A stretch of DNA of 64,000 nt from Pseudomonas botevensis (GTDB taxonomy: Bacteria; Pseudomonadota; Gammaproteobacteria; Pseudomonadales; Pseudomonadaceae): assembly GCF_019145475.1 (NCBI RefSeq), contig NZ_JAHTKI010000003.1, positions 186,001 through 250,000 on the forward strand. Direction: 5' to 3'. Positions within the stretch are counted from its first letter, which is position 1; each line of letters opens with the position of its first letter. The notes beneath the pieces were generated by a model that worked only from the letters and a program-made list of their open reading frames with translations, did no database searches and was not told where the DNA came from. The position numbers were made by a program, and so were the translations under genes. Below, piece after piece: positions 21,071-30,445 of the stretch.

Positions 21071-22108
21071 ATGAAGCTCGCTCCCGCTCAACTCGGCAAG
21101 CACCTGCAAGGCGCCCTCGCGCCAGTCTACGTCATCAGCGGTGATGACCCGTTGCTGTGCCAGGAAGCCGCCGACGCCATTCGCACCGCCGCCCGCCAAC
21201 AGGGTTTCGACGAACGCCAGGTGTTCGCCGCCGATGCCAATTTCGATTGGGGCAGTCTGCTGCTGGCCGGCGCCAGCCTGTCGCTGTTCGCCGAAAAACG
21301 CCTGCTGGAGCTGCGCCTGCCTTCGGGCAAGCCCGGCGACAAAGGCGCGGCCGCCCTGATTGAATATTGCTCACGCCCGGCCGAGGACACGCTGCTGCTG
21401 ATCAGCCTGCCCAAGCTCGATGGCAGCGCGCAGAAAACCAAGTGGGGCAAGGCGCTGGTCGAAGGTCCGCAAACCCAGTTCATCCAGATCTGGCCGGTGG
21501 ATGCCAACCAGTTGCCGAGCTGGATTCGCCAACGCCTGTCCCAGGCCGGGCTGTCGGCGAGTCAGGACGCGGTTGAACTGATTGCGGCGCGCGTGGAGGG
21601 CAACCTGCTCGCCGCCGCGCAGGAAATCGAAAAGCTCAAGCTGATGGCCGAGGGCGGGCAGATCACCGTCGAAACCGTGCAGGCCGCCGTGGCGGACAGC
21701 GCACGCTTTGACGTATTCGGCCTGACCGACGCCGTCCTCAACGGCGAACCGTCCCACGCGCTGCGCATGCTCGAAGGGTTGCGCGGTGAAGGGGTCGAAC
21801 CGCCGGTGATTCTCTGGGCGCTGGCCCGGGAGTTGCGTCTGCTGGCGAACATCTCCCTGCAATACAGCCAGGGCACGCCGCTGGACAAGGCATTCAGCCA
21901 GGCCAAACCGCCCGTCTGGGACAAGCGCAAGCCACTGATGAGCAAAGCCCTGCAACGCTACTCGGCGCAACGCTGGGCGCAGTTGTTGCTCGAAGCCCAG
22001 CGCATCGATGCGCAGATCAAGGGTCAGGCGGCCGGTTCGCCGTGGATGAGCCTGAGCCGGCTGGCGCTGTTGATGGCCGGCCAGCGTCTGCCATTGCCCG
22101 CTGAATAA
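21071..22108 (+). CDS. holA: DNA polymerase III subunit delta
   Basis: HolA is the delta 'wrench' of the clamp loader and opens the beta clamp. The protein is 345 aa and begins MKLAPAQLGKHLQGALAPVY. AAA+-like N-terminal domains (YVISGDDPLLCQEAADAIR) lack a functional Walker A, as expected for delta. The C-terminal collar includes DAVLNGEPSHALRMLEGLRGEGVEPPVILW. It follows lptE as in most gammaproteobacteria. Confidence 0.95.
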   Translation: MKLAPAQLGKHLQGALAPVYVISGDDPLLCQEAADAIRTAARQQGFDERQVFAADANFDWGSLLLAGASLSLFAEKRLLELRLPSGKPGDKGAAALIEYCSRPAEDTLLLISLPKLDGSAQKTKWGKALVEGPQTQFIQIWPVDANQLPSWIRQRLSQAGLSASQDAVELIAARVEGNLLAAAQEIEKLKLMAEGGQITVETVQAAVADSARFDVFGLTDAVLNGEPSHALRMLEGLRGEGVEPPVILWALARELRLLANISLQYSQGTPLDKAFSQAKPPVWDKRKPLMSKALQRYSAQRWAQLLLEAQRIDAQIKGQAAGSPWMSLSRLALLMAGQRLPLPAE

Positions 22109-22110
22109 GA

Positions 22111-22190
22111 CAAAAGACCGCAGCTTTCGTCAGCACCTGCGCCACCTTATGCAGGAACTGCCGCCGGCTGCGACTTTGTGATCTTTTTTC
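22111..22190. repeat. Second-family inverted repeat after holA
   Basis: AAAAGACCGCAGCTTTCG at the left and GGCTGCGACTTTGTGATCTTTTTT at the right are degenerate inverted ends of the 'AAAGATCGCAGCC' repeat common in fluorescens genomes. The right end supplies a T run, so it may also terminate holA. Confidence 0.5.
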
Positions 22191-22281
22191 CCACAAACTC
22201 CACCTGCATTTGCCCTATGGACAGACGCGCAACTTGAGCAGAATATGCGCGACGCAATCCCACTCACTCGCGAGAATCCTC

Positions 22282-22446
22282 ATGAGCAAAAAGCCATCGA
22301 AACATGGCCCTAACAAGGCCAAATCCATCGTCGCCCAGCCCCTGTTCCGCAGCCGCCAGGAACGTCCCGCCAAGGGCAAAGGCAGCTACCGCCGCGAAGC
22401 CTTCCAGTCTGACAACTGGGAGGCTTCTTACTTTCTGGCCGCCTGA
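22282..22446 (+). CDS. arfA: Alternative ribosome-rescue factor A
   Basis: ArfA rescues ribosomes stalled on mRNAs lacking a stop codon by recruiting RF2, as a backup to tmRNA. The 54-aa protein starts MSKKPSKHGPNKAKSIVAQP and contains the conserved LFRSRQERPAKGKGSYRR block. A 12-bp hairpin lies inside the last third of the coding region (22396-22427). In E. coli an equivalent hairpin causes truncation of the mRNA, so that ArfA is made active only when tmRNA is limiting. The start at 22282 matches the family. Confidence 0.9.
   Translation: MSKKPSKHGPNKAKSIVAQPLFRSRQERPAKGKGSYRREAFQSDNWEASYFLAA
22396..22427 (+). promoter_or_regulatory. Hairpin inside arfA coding region
   Basis: GAAGCCTTCCAG (22396-22407) pairs with CTGGGAGGCTTC (22416-22427) through 12 pairs, one of them G-U, with an 8-base loop. 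The sequence after it is TTACTTTCTGG. Its place, 20 bases before the stop codon, matches the regulatory RNase III/terminator hairpin known in E. coli arfA. Confidence 0.75.
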
Positions 22447-22507
22447 AGCACAGCACCCCTTCCTCATGTTAAGGTCTGCACCTGATTCGTACTCCCTGGA
22501 CCTGTGC

Positions 22508-23830
22508 ATGCCCCTTTGTCTTTCCCGTCGCTGGCCTGTTCGCCAGTTGATTGCCGCCACAAGCTTCGCCCTGCTTGTCGCCTGCGCGGAAAAACCCACC
22601 GCCGCCGACGCGCAACCGCTCCAGACCGTCCCCGTCGCCACGGCCCCAGCGATCATTCCGCCGGTAGTGCCGTCCGCCGACAATCTCGATCTTCAACCCA
22701 CCCAGACCTTCGCCGAATGGCAGGCCGGTTTCCGCAAGGATGCCCTGGCCGCCGGGATCCGCGCCGACCTGTTCGACCGCGCCTTCGCCAACGTCAGCTT
22801 CGATGCCAGCGTGATCCGCGCCGACCGCAGCCAACCCGAATTCTCCCGCCCCGTCTGGGAATACCTCGATGGCGCCCTGTCGCCACTGCGGGTTCGCAAG
22901 GGCCAGGCGCTGATCAGCCAATACGCCGACATTCTGCAAAGCATCGAACAGCGTTATGGCGTCGATCGCCAGGCATTGGTCTCGGTGTGGGGGATGGAAA
23001 GCAACTTCGGCCAGTTCCAGGGCAACAAGTCGGTGATCAACTCGCTGGCGACCCTGGCCTATGAAGGCCGTCGTCCGGGCTTTGCCCACGCGCAACTGAT
23101 CGCCGCGCTGCAAATCCTGCAACAGGGCGACATCACGCCGGAGAAGATGCTCGGTTCCTGGGCCGGCGCCATGGGCCAGACCCAGTTCATCCCGACCACC
23201 TACAACACCCACGCCGTGGATTTTGACGGCGATGGCCGCCGCGACATCTGGGGCAGCGCCGCCGACGCCCTGGCCTCGACCGCGCACTACCTGCAAAGCT
23301 CCGGCTGGCAGCGCGGCCAGCCATGGGGCTTCGAAGTGCAACTGCCGAGCGGTTTCAACTACACGCTGGCGGACGGTGCCATTCGCAAGAGTGTCGCCGA
23401 ATGGCGGCAAATGGGCGTGATCCTGCCCAACGGCGGTCAGGCCCCCGCCGGCACCGAACAACTGTCCGCCGCCCTGTTGCTGCCGGCCGGTTATCGTGGC
23501 CCGGCGTTCCTGATCCTCGACAACTTCCGGGCGATCCTCAAGTACAACAACTCGTCGTCCTATGCCCTGGCGGTCGGCCTGTTGTCCGAGCGATTCAATG
23601 GCGCCGGGTTGATCAACGGCACCTGGCCGAAAGACGACCTGCCGCTGAGCCGCACCGAACGCATGGAACTGCAAAACCTGCTGAGCGCCCGCAACTTCGA
23701 CGCCGGCACTGCCGACGGCATCATCGGCGCGAATACGCGCAAGGCGATTCGTAGCGCGCAACAGTCGTTTGGCTGGCCGGCGGATGGTTATCCGACGCAC
23801 AAGCTGCTTGAGAGTCTGCGCAGCCAGTAA
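22508..23830 (+). CDS. MltB-family lytic murein transglycosylase with C-terminal peptidoglycan-binding domain
   Basis: The protein is 440 aa. Its lipobox LLVAC places the lipidated Cys at 26. The lytic transglycosylase domain (about 70-360) contains the catalytic Glu in VWGMESNFGQFQG and the signature GSWAGAMGQTQFIPTTYNTHAVDFDGDG. A C-terminal PG_binding_1 domain (about 370-440) includes NFDAGTADGIIGANTRKAI. It cleaves glycan strands to 1,6-anhydro products at the outer membrane. A second, shorter MltB (30428) lacks the binding domain. An ATG 14 codons upstream is possible, but this start gives the clean lipoprotein signal. Confidence 0.9.
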   Translation: MPLCLSRRWPVRQLIAATSFALLVACAEKPTAADAQPLQTVPVATAPAIIPPVVPSADNLDLQPTQTFAEWQAGFRKDALAAGIRADLFDRAFANVSFDASVIRADRSQPEFSRPVWEYLDGALSPLRVRKGQALISQYADILQSIEQRYGVDRQALVSVWGMESNFGQFQGNKSVINSLATLAYEGRRPGFAHAQLIAALQILQQGDITPEKMLGSWAGAMGQTQFIPTTYNTHAVDFDGDGRRDIWGSAADALASTAHYLQSSGWQRGQPWGFEVQLPSGFNYTLADGAIRKSVAEWRQMGVILPNGGQAPAGTEQLSAALLLPAGYRGPAFLILDNFRAILKYNNSSSYALAVGLLSERFNGAGLINGTWPKDDLPLSRTERMELQNLLSARNFDAGTADGIIGANTRKAIRSAQQSFGWPADGYPTHKLLESLRSQ

Positions 23831-23833
23831 ACG

Positions 23834-23899
23834 CTTCGCGGGCAAGCCCGCTCCCACCGGATCTGTATTGAATCCGTGGGAGCGGCCTTGCCCGCGAAG
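23834..23899. repeat. REPIN
   Basis: CTTCGCGGGCAAGCCCGCTC at the left and GAGCGGCCTTGCCCGCGAAG at the right are near-perfect inverted REPs around a short centre. The element lies between convergent genes. Confidence 0.85.
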
Positions 23900-23922
23900 G
23901 CAGGCTGTCAGTCAGCAGGTCG

Positions 23923-24873
23923 TCAAGCCTTTACCACCACGTCCTGCTCCAGCAGCAATTCCTTCTTCCCCGCGTCCAGCCGAACCAGCGCCCCCAGTGG
24001 CAACGTCAGGTTCGGATCACAATGCCCGCTGCGCCAACCGGACAGCACCGGAATCCGCAACGGTTCGAAGGTCTGCTTGAGCAAGCGGTTCAGCGCCCCG
24101 ATTTCGACCCCGGCCACATCCCCCACCAACACCCCACGCAACTTGTGCAGATGGCCGGCCAGGCGCATCTGGGTCAGCAGACGATCAATGCGATACAGCG
24201 GCTCGTTGATGTCCTCGATCAGCAGAATCACCCCTTCGGCGTCGATCTCATAGGGTGTGCCCAGGGTCGCGGCGATCATCGCCAGATTGCCGCCCAGCAG
24301 CCGCCCGTGAGCGATGCCGGGCTCGACGGTGGTCAACGGGTAGGCCGCCGGGTGAGCCAGTACGCTCCCCGCCTTCATCTGCCCGCGCAGCATGGCGAAA
24401 AACGAGGTAACGGTCGGTGGCTCCTTGTCACCCAGCAAGTCGGCGTTGAGCAACGGCCCGTGAAAGGTCACGAACCCGGCGTAACGGCTGATCGCCAGGT
24501 GCAGCGCGGTGATGTCGCTGTAGCCGACGAACGGCTTGGCGTGCCGGCCCAGCAAGTCGTAATCGATCCGGTCGAGCAGACGGGGCGTGCCGTAGCCGCC
24601 ACGCAGGCAAATGATCGCGTCGACCTGCGGGTCAGCGAATGCCGCGTGCAAATCGTTGAGCCGCACGTCGTCGCTGCCGGCCAGATAACCGTCCTTCTCG
24701 TAGACACCGGGAAACACTCGCAGTCCGTAACCCCGGGCACGCATCCATTGCACCGCCTTGTCGGTGTCCAGGGCGCCGGGGCCGGCGGGCGCAATGACGC
24801 CGATCAGGCCTTCGGACGGCAGCGCCGGCACCGGTTTGTGCGGACAAAGGGTGTGAGTCGGTCGAACGGTCAT
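23923..24873 (-). CDS. ldcA: Muramoyltetrapeptide LD-carboxypeptidase (S66 family)
   Basis: This cytoplasmic serine peptidase removes the terminal D-Ala from recycled tetrapeptides so that they can re-enter wall synthesis. The protein is 316 aa. Family blocks include IGVIAPAGP, ICLRGGYGTPRLLDRIDY and FVGYSDITALHLA, the last with the nucleophile Ser in GYSD. The C-terminal domain includes LLGGNLAMIAATLGTPYE and EDINEPLYRIDRLLTQM. GGGAGA lies before the ATG. The recycling ligase mpl is in the same window. The symbol is by family. Confidence 0.9.
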   Translation of the reverse strand: MTVRPTHTLCPHKPVPALPSEGLIGVIAPAGPGALDTDKAVQWMRARGYGLRVFPGVYEKDGYLAGSDDVRLNDLHAAFADPQVDAIICLRGGYGTPRLLDRIDYDLLGRHAKPFVGYSDITALHLAISRYAGFVTFHGPLLNADLLGDKEPPTVTSFFAMLRGQMKAGSVLAHPAAYPLTTVEPGIAHGRLLGGNLAMIAATLGTPYEIDAEGVILLIEDINEPLYRIDRLLTQMRLAGHLHKLRGVLVGDVAGVEIGALNRLLKQTFEPLRIPVLSGWRSGHCDPNLTLPLGALVRLDAGKKELLLEQDVVVKA

Positions 24874-24978
24874 CCATGGATCTCCCAGCGTGAAGTCGTG
24901 AGCACACAGTAGTCAGGAACGGCGACAAACAAAAGCCCGGCCACGTTGACCCATGAAAAGGTGCGTCAGATTGCGGAC

Positions 24979-25018
24979 AAAAAAATGCCCGCCGGGCGTC
25001 GAAGCCTCGGCGGGCATT
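24979..25018 (-). terminator. Rho-independent terminator of lipA
   Basis: On the minus strand AATGCCCGCCG pairs with CGGCGGGCATT (11 bp) and is followed by seven T, starting about 16 bases after the lipA stop. Confidence 0.88.
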
Positions 25019-25034
25019 GTTCATCAAGCGTCGA

Positions 25035-26057
25035 TCAGGAACCGAGCAGCTCGGCCTTGACCAGTTTCGCCTGCTCGTCGGCGTGGTACGAAGAACGCAC
25101 CAGCGGACCGGACGCAACGTTCTTGAAGCCCATCTTGTAACCTTCCTCAGCGAACCAGGCGAAGGTGTCCGGATGCACGAAACGCTGCACCGGCAAGTGG
25201 CTGCGGGACGGTTGCAGGTACTGCCCCAGGGTCAGCATGTCGATGTCGTGCTCGCGCATGCGCTTCATGACTTCGATGACTTCCTCGTCGGTCTCGCCCA
25301 GACCCAGCATCAGGCCGGACTTGGTCGGTACGTGCGGCATCATCTGCTTGAAGCGTTGCAGCAGGGTCAGCGACCACTGGTAGTCCGAACCCGGACGCGC
25401 GGCCTTGTACAGGCGCGGTACGGTTTCCAGGTTGTGGTTGAACACATCCGGCGGCTCGGCGGCGGTGATTTCCAGGGCGATGTCCATGCGGCCACGGTAA
25501 TCCGGGACCAGGGTCTCCAGCTGCACGTTCGGCGACAGCTTGCGGATTTCGCGGATGCAGTCGGCAAAGTGCTGGGCACCGCCGTCACGCAGGTCGTCGC
25601 GGTCAACCGAGGTGATCACCACGTATTTGAGCTTGAGGTCGGCGATGGCGATCGCCAGGCTTTCCGGCTCGTTGACGTCCAGTGGCTTCGGACGACCGTG
25701 GCCGACGTCGCAGAACGGGCAACGACGGGTGCAGATGTCGCCCATGATCATGAAGGTCGCAGTGCCGCCGGAGAAGCACTCACCCAGGTTCGGGCAGGAG
25801 GCTTCTTCGCAGACGCTGTGCAGCTTGTGTTTGCGCAGCAGGCTCTTGATCCGCTCGACTTCCGGGGAAACCGGGATGCGCACGCGGATCCAGTCGGGTT
25901 TCTTCGGCAGTTCGGTGGTCGGAATGATCTTCACCGGGATGCGTGCAACCTTCTCGGCGCCGCGCAGCTTGACGCCGGCTTCAACCTTGGGACGCGGGGC
26001 CGGGCGCTCGGTCACGTCGAGCGTCGGGATCATGGTTTGCACTGCATCAGTAGTCAT
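25035..26057 (-). CDS. lipA: Lipoyl synthase
   Basis: LipA is a radical-SAM enzyme that inserts two sulfurs into octanoyl groups on lipoyl domains of 2-oxoacid dehydrogenases and the glycine-cleavage H protein. The protein is 340 aa. The auxiliary cluster ligands lie in [12 protein letters not shown] and the SAM cluster ligands in CTRRCPFC. The usual RIPVKIIPT... N-terminal region and the C-terminal [14 protein letters not shown] are present. It follows lipB by one base, forming a lipB-lipA operon with the YbeD-type gene. Confidence 0.97.
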   Translation of the reverse strand: MTTDAVQTMIPTLDVTERPAPRPKVEAGVKLRGAEKVARIPVKIIPTTELPKKPDWIRVRIPVSPEVERIKSLLRKHKLHSVCEEASCPNLGECFSGGTATFMIMGDICTRRCPFCDVGHGRPKPLDVNEPESLAIAIADLKLKYVVITSVDRDDLRDGGAQHFADCIREIRKLSPNVQLETLVPDYRGRMDIALEITAAEPPDVFNHNLETVPRLYKAARPGSDYQWSLTLLQRFKQMMPHVPTKSGLMLGLGETDEEVIEVMKRMREHDIDMLTLGQYLQPSRSHLPVQRFVHPDTFAWFAEEGYKMGFKNVASGPLVRSSYHADEQAKLVKAELLGS

Positions 26058-26058
26058 A

Positions 26059-26706
26059 TCAGTCGATTCCGCCCGTCAGGGTCGTCTGCTCAGCATAGTC
26101 GAGGTGTTTGACGAGCTGCGCGCGCAGCCGGGCACTTACCTCGGCAAATTCAATCGATCCTGCGTGATCGCTCAGCTGGGTCATGGCCAGCCCGGCATAG
26201 CCGCAGGGATTAATCCGTCGAAACGGCTCCAGGTTCATATCCACGTTCAGGGCCAGGCCATGAAAGGAACAACCGTGGCGAATCCGCAAACCCAGAGAAG
26301 CGATTTTCGCTCCGTCGACGTAAACGCCGGGAGCATCAGGCTTGGCTGCGGCGGTCACGCCGTAGCTGGCCAGCAATTCGATCAGGCACTGCTCCATGCG
26401 GCTGACCAGATCCCGCACGCCGAAACCCAGCTTGCGCACGTCCAGCAGCAGATAAGCCACCAGTTGGCCTGGACCGTGGTAGGTCACCTGCCCGCCCCGG
26501 TCGACCTGCACCACCGGGATATCCCCCGGCAACAACAGATGCTCGGCCTTGCCGGCCTGGCCCTGGGTGAACACCGGTGGGTGCTCGACCAGCCAGATCT
26601 CGTCGGCGGCCGTGGTGCCGCGCTCGTTGGTGAAGCGTTGCATGGCATGCCAGACCGGCTCGTAAGCCATCTGGCCAAGTTCGCGAAAGCCCAGCGTGCC
26701 CGGCAT
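26059..26706 (-). CDS. lipB: Octanoyl transferase LipB
   Basis: LipB transfers octanoate from acyl carrier protein to lipoyl domains, supplying the substrate of LipA. The protein is 215 aa. It carries the [11 protein letters not shown] block, [17 protein letters not shown], and the Cys of NPCGYAG that forms the acyl intermediate. The ATG at 26706 overlaps the stop of the upstream YbeD-type gene (ATGA); a GTG one codon earlier is less likely. Confidence 0.96.
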   Translation of the reverse strand: MPGTLGFRELGQMAYEPVWHAMQRFTNERGTTAADEIWLVEHPPVFTQGQAGKAEHLLLPGDIPVVQVDRGGQVTYHGPGQLVAYLLLDVRKLGFGVRDLVSRMEQCLIELLASYGVTAAAKPDAPGVYVDGAKIASLGLRIRHGCSFHGLALNVDMNLEPFRRINPCGYAGLAMTQLSDHAGSIEFAEVSARLRAQLVKHLDYAEQTTLTGGID

Positions 26707-26981
26707 CACAACACCATATGAACGAAACCGGTCGCCCGCAGTTCGCTGTTGATGTTGTACAGCTGATCCTGGTCAGTCGCGACGATGTGCAACTGAATGG
26801 TGGTGTACTTGCCGTTGCTGCTCTGACGCTCGTCGATACGCTCGTCATTGATCTTTGCGTGTTTCTGGACGATCGCAATGATCTTGTCCTTGTTTCCCAC
26901 ACCGGTGTCGCTGATCACCTTAACCGGGTAATCGACCTGGGGAAATTCGATCTTTGGCGCCTTTACTTCGGTATCGCTCAT
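26706..26981 (-). CDS. ybeD: YbeD/DUF493 family protein
   Basis: This 91-aa ferredoxin-like-fold protein belongs to the DUF493 family (E. coli YbeD), of uncertain function, nearly always found just before lipB. The segments [19 protein letters not shown] and [16 protein letters not shown] are typical. It overlaps lipB by one base and is probably co-translated with it. A link to lipoate metabolism is suggested by position only. Confidence 0.9.
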   Translation of the reverse strand: MSDTEVKAPKIEFPQVDYPVKVISDTGVGNKDKIIAIVQKHAKINDERIDERQSSNGKYTTIQLHIVATDQDQLYNINSELRATGFVHMVL

Positions 26982-27012
26982 GGCGTAACGGCCTCGTAAG
27001 CCGTGCCAACGA

Positions 27013-27047
27013 GCATGGCCCCGCTCCGGGTGGGAGCGGGGCCATGC
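27013..27047. repeat. Long palindrome between dacA and ybeD
   Basis: GCATGGCCCCGCTCC and GGAGCGGGGCCATGC are perfect 15-bp complements around a 5-base loop. The core GGGAGCGGG is REP-like. No T run follows on the minus strand; it may still halt polymerase between dacA and ybeD-lipB-lipA. Confidence 0.65.
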
Positions 27048-27061
27048 AGGTCAACACTGAA

Positions 27062-28219
27062 TCAGTTGAACAAGCCGTAGAAGAATAGACGGATGCTATC
27101 CCACATGCGACGGAAGATACCACCCTCCTCGACAGCGTCCAGGGCGATCAGGTCGGCACTGTGTACCACCTTGTCTTCCAGTTTCACTTCGACTTTACCG
27201 ATCACGTCGCCCTTGGCGATTGGCGCGGTCAGTTGCGGGTTCATGGTCATGCTGGCAGCGAGCTTCTTCAGCTGGCCTTTCGGCAGGGTCATGGTCAGGT
27301 CTTCAGCCAGACCGGCCTTGACCTGGCTGGTGGTGCCTTTCCACACCGGAGCCTGGGCCAGTTCGGTGCCCTTCTGGTAGAAGGTCTGGGTTTCGAAGAA
27401 GCGGAAACCGTAGGTCAGCAGCTTCTGGGTTTCGGCGGCACGGGCCACTTCGCTGTTGGTGCCGAACACCACGGCGATCAGGCGCTGGCCATCACGTACG
27501 GCCGAGGACACCATGCAGTAGCCGGCTTCGTCGGTGTGACCGGTTTTCAGACCGTCAACGGTCTTGTCGCGCCACAGCAGCAGGTTGCGGTTAGGCTGCT
27601 TGATGCCGTTCCAGAAGAACTCTTTCTGCGAATAGATCGCGTAGTGAGCCGGGTCTTCGTGGATGATCGCGCGAGCCAGGATCGCCATGTCGTGCGCCGA
27701 CGAATAGTGCTCAGGGTTCGGCAGACCGGTCGGGTTCATGAAGTGGGTGTTGCTCATGCCCAGATCGGTCACGGTCTTGTTCATCAGGTCGGCGAACGCA
27801 TCTTCGCTGCCGGCGATGTGCTCGGACAGCGCCACGCTGGCGTCGTTGCCGGACTGGATGATGATGCCGTGCAGCAGGTCGCTGACCGTGACCTGCGAGC
27901 CGACCTTGATGAACATCCGCGAACCGCCGGTACGCCAGGCGTTTTCGCTGACGGTCACCGGGTCGTTTTCGCCGATCTGGCCGCGACGGATTTCCAGCGT
28001 CGCAATGTACGCGGTCATCAGTTTGGTCAGGCTGGCCGGTGGCAGGCGCTGGTCACCGTTGTTCTCCACCAGTACGTTGCCGCTGGCGGCGTCCATCAGA
28101 ACGTAGGATTTGGCGGCCAGTTGTGGTGGCGACGGCATCATCTCGGCCGCGAAAGCGGCTGGCGAGAGGAGCAGCGGGACTAGCAGGCACAGGCGTTTGG
28201 CAAAGGTGGTGATGTTCAT
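27062..28219 (-). CDS. dacA: D-alanyl-D-alanine carboxypeptidase, PBP5/6 family
   Basis: This periplasmic, membrane-anchored carboxypeptidase trims the fifth residue of peptidoglycan stems. The protein is 385 aa. A signal peptide (1-24) is followed by the penicillin-binding domain with SxxK (ASLTKLMTAYIA), SGN (QSGNDASVALSEH) and KTG (LKTGHTDEAGYC). A PBP5 C-terminal beta domain (about 280-370) and a terminal amphipathic anchor (RMWDSIRLFFYGLFN) complete it. In PAO1 the equivalent is named dacC. It heads into rlpA-mltB-rodA-mrdA, the elongation group. Confidence 0.95.
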   Translation of the reverse strand: MNITTFAKRLCLLVPLLLSPAAFAAEMMPSPPQLAAKSYVLMDAASGNVLVENNGDQRLPPASLTKLMTAYIATLEIRRGQIGENDPVTVSENAWRTGGSRMFIKVGSQVTVSDLLHGIIIQSGNDASVALSEHIAGSEDAFADLMNKTVTDLGMSNTHFMNPTGLPNPEHYSSAHDMAILARAIIHEDPAHYAIYSQKEFFWNGIKQPNRNLLLWRDKTVDGLKTGHTDEAGYCMVSSAVRDGQRLIAVVFGTNSEVARAAETQKLLTYGFRFFETQTFYQKGTELAQAPVWKGTTSQVKAGLAEDLTMTLPKGQLKKLAASMTMNPQLTAPIAKGDVIGKVEVKLEDKVVHSADLIALDAVEEGGIFRRMWDSIRLFFYGLFN

Positions 28220-28407
28220 CCGTCTCTCGAAATCGCTAATGGAAACTTGCCTAAGGGCAAAACTATTCAGACAGCCTTCTAAAGGGCCATCGCGTGTTCA
28301 GTTGCTCACTCCAGTCACCCTTTGCCGGGCTTTTGTTCTTCGACGAGCCAACAACCTGATCCACCCCCCAATCGCTGGTGAATCGTCAATCAAGTCCTAC
28401 GTACTGC

Positions 28408-29418
28408 TTACTCGGTGACCACGCTCGGCGAACCGAGATTGGCCAGGCGCACGCTGTTTTGCACTTGCGCAATCTCACCCGGAGAACCGATCGGCCCCAG
28501 GCGCACCCGATGCAGGGTCTGCTGATTGCGCACGATCGAGCTGATGAACACCGGAGCGCTCACCATCCCGCTGAGCTTCGACCTCAGCAGCTCGGCAGCG
28601 TCCGGGTTGGCGAACGCGCCCACCTGCAGATACTGGCCAGACGCTGGTGCAGAAGCGTTTTTTTTTGCGTCGAGCTGAACCGGCACGACGGCCGCAGCGT
28701 GCTGCTGCGGCGGCGGGGTCCATTGCTCGACCGTACCGGCCGAGGCCGTGATCACCGGAGCGCTATTCTGCGCGACTTGCGGCTCGTTGAGCATCAAAGG
28801 CGCCGGACGGCCCTTGGCGGCCCACCATTGCTGCGGATCGATGCCTTCGACCTTGACCCGTGCGGTGCCGATTTCGGCGTAACCGAGCTTCTTTGCCGCC
28901 GCGTAGGACAGGTCGATGATCCGGTCCGAGTAGAACGGCCCTCGGTCGTTGACCCGCAGGATCACGCTCTTGTTGTTGTCCAGGTTGGTCACCCGAACGT
29001 AACTTGGCAGCGGTAGTGTCTTGTGGGCGGCGCTCATGCCGTACAGGTCATACACCTCGCCGTTGGCGGTGTTCTGACCGTGAAACTTGGTGCCGTACCA
29101 GGACGCGGTGCCCGAGGCGACGTAAGTCTTGGATTCCTGCAACGGGAAGTAGGTCTTGCCCAGCACGGTGTACGGGTTGGCCTTGTACGGGCCTGTGTGC
29201 AGGGTCGGCGTGGCGTCGGGAATGCGCGAGACATCGACGTCCCACCACGGCGCGCCATCCTTGTGGGCACGATTGATGTCCAGCCCCGGTTGCGAGCGAA
29301 CGGCGGTGGACGAGGATTTCTGGCTCGGCGAGCGGCTGGTCGAGCAACTGGCGACCAGCACTGCCAACGCAGCGAATGCCACCAGCTTCAGGGGTTTGTT
29401 GATAGGCAATGCCCGCAT
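28408..29418 (-). CDS. rlpA: Septal-ring lytic transglycosylase RlpA
   Basis: RlpA of P. aeruginosa is a lytic transglycosylase that cuts denuded glycan strands, helping daughter-cell separation. The protein is 336 aa. Lipobox LVASC gives lipidated C25. A double-psi beta-barrel domain (about 100-190) includes GTASWYGTKFHGQNTANGE and ILRVNDRGPFYSDRIIDLS. A SPOR domain at the C-terminus (about 255-330) binds denuded glycan. The start overlaps the mltB stop by one base. Confidence 0.95.
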   Translation of the reverse strand: MRALPINKPLKLVAFAALAVLVASCSTSRSPSQKSSSTAVRSQPGLDINRAHKDGAPWWDVDVSRIPDATPTLHTGPYKANPYTVLGKTYFPLQESKTYVASGTASWYGTKFHGQNTANGEVYDLYGMSAAHKTLPLPSYVRVTNLDNNKSVILRVNDRGPFYSDRIIDLSYAAAKKLGYAEIGTARVKVEGIDPQQWWAAKGRPAPLMLNEPQVAQNSAPVITASAGTVEQWTPPPQQHAAAVVPVQLDAKKNASAPASGQYLQVGAFANPDAAELLRSKLSGMVSAPVFISSIVRNQQTLHRVRLGPIGSPGEIAQVQNSVRLANLGSPSVVTE

Positions 29419-30428
29419 TACTTGACGCCCCGTGCTTGTACCAGCTGTTCAGATAGCTGATGTACGGCCATGGCGTACATCACGCTGCGGTTATAACGCG
29501 TGATCGCGTAAAAATTCTTCAGGCCCATCCAGTATTCCGGGCCATTGTCGCCTTCCAGGCGGAACGCGGTGACCGGCATGTCATCGCGCAGCGCATCATG
29601 ACTCGACCACCCCAGCGCTCGCAACTCCCCGACGGTTTTTGTCGGCTCGATGCCCGTGGTCAGGCCTTCGTCGACCTGCTCGCCCCGGACATCGGCGCGG
29701 CTGACCACCGGCTCCCCGGCGACCCAGCCGTGACGCTTGAAATAGCTGGCGACGCTGCCGATCGCATCATCCGGATTGTTCCAGATATTGATGTGACCAT
29801 CACCGTCGAAATCCACCGCATAGGCGCGAAAGCTGCTCGGCATGAACTGCGGCAAACCCATCGCCCCGGCGTAGGAGCCCTTGAGGGTCAGCGGGTCGAC
29901 CTGCTCTTCCCGGGCCAGCAGCAGGAACTCACGCAGTTCCTTGCGGAAAAATTCGGCACGGGGAGGATAGTCGAAACCGAGGGTGGACAAGGCATCGATT
30001 ACCCGGAAATTACCGGTATTACGTCCGAAAAAGGTCTCAACGCCGATGATCGACACGATGACCTGGGCCGGAACGCCGTATTCCTGCTCGGCGCGGGCCA
30101 GGGTGGCCTCGTGCTGGCGCCAGAAGTCCACACCACGGGCGATCCGCGCGTCGGTGATGAACATCGGCCGGTATTCCTTCCACTGCTTGACCCGCTCGGC
30201 CGGCTTGGAGATCGCGTCGAGAATCGACTGCTTGCGCTCGGCTTCGCGGAACACGCTCATCAGCTGCTCACCGGCGAAGCCATAGTCGCGGGTCATTTCA
30301 CCGACGAATTCGGCAACCTGGGGCGAGCCTTCGTAATCGCCGGCCAGCGCTTCCTGCACGCTGCCAAGGATGCCCACCAGGCCGACCCACGGCGCATATC
30401 GAGTCGCCCAGTCACGCACTGCTTGCAT
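29418..30428 (-). CDS. mltB: Lytic murein transglycosylase B
   Basis: The protein is 336 aa (SltB1 in PAO1 nomenclature). It cleaves glycan strands to anhydro-muropeptides. The catalytic Glu lies in IGVETFFGRNTG; further family signatures are FRKELREFLLLAREE and GSYAGAMGLPQFMPSSFRAYAVDFDGDGHINIW. The ATG at 30428 gives a hydrophobic signal (YAPWVGLVGILGSVQEALA) and avoids overlap with rodA; a start at 30464 is possible. No lipobox is seen, so it is probably periplasmic. The rodA-mltB-rlpA order suggests coordinated synthesis and cutting. Confidence 0.92.
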   Translation of the reverse strand: MQAVRDWATRYAPWVGLVGILGSVQEALAGDYEGSPQVAEFVGEMTRDYGFAGEQLMSVFREAERKQSILDAISKPAERVKQWKEYRPMFITDARIARGVDFWRQHEATLARAEQEYGVPAQVIVSIIGVETFFGRNTGNFRVIDALSTLGFDYPPRAEFFRKELREFLLLAREEQVDPLTLKGSYAGAMGLPQFMPSSFRAYAVDFDGDGHINIWNNPDDAIGSVASYFKRHGWVAGEPVVSRADVRGEQVDEGLTTGIEPTKTVGELRALGWSSHDALRDDMPVTAFRLEGDNGPEYWMGLKNFYAITRYNRSVMYAMAVHQLSEQLVQARGVK

Positions 30429-30445
30429 TGAACTCTTCACCTTAT

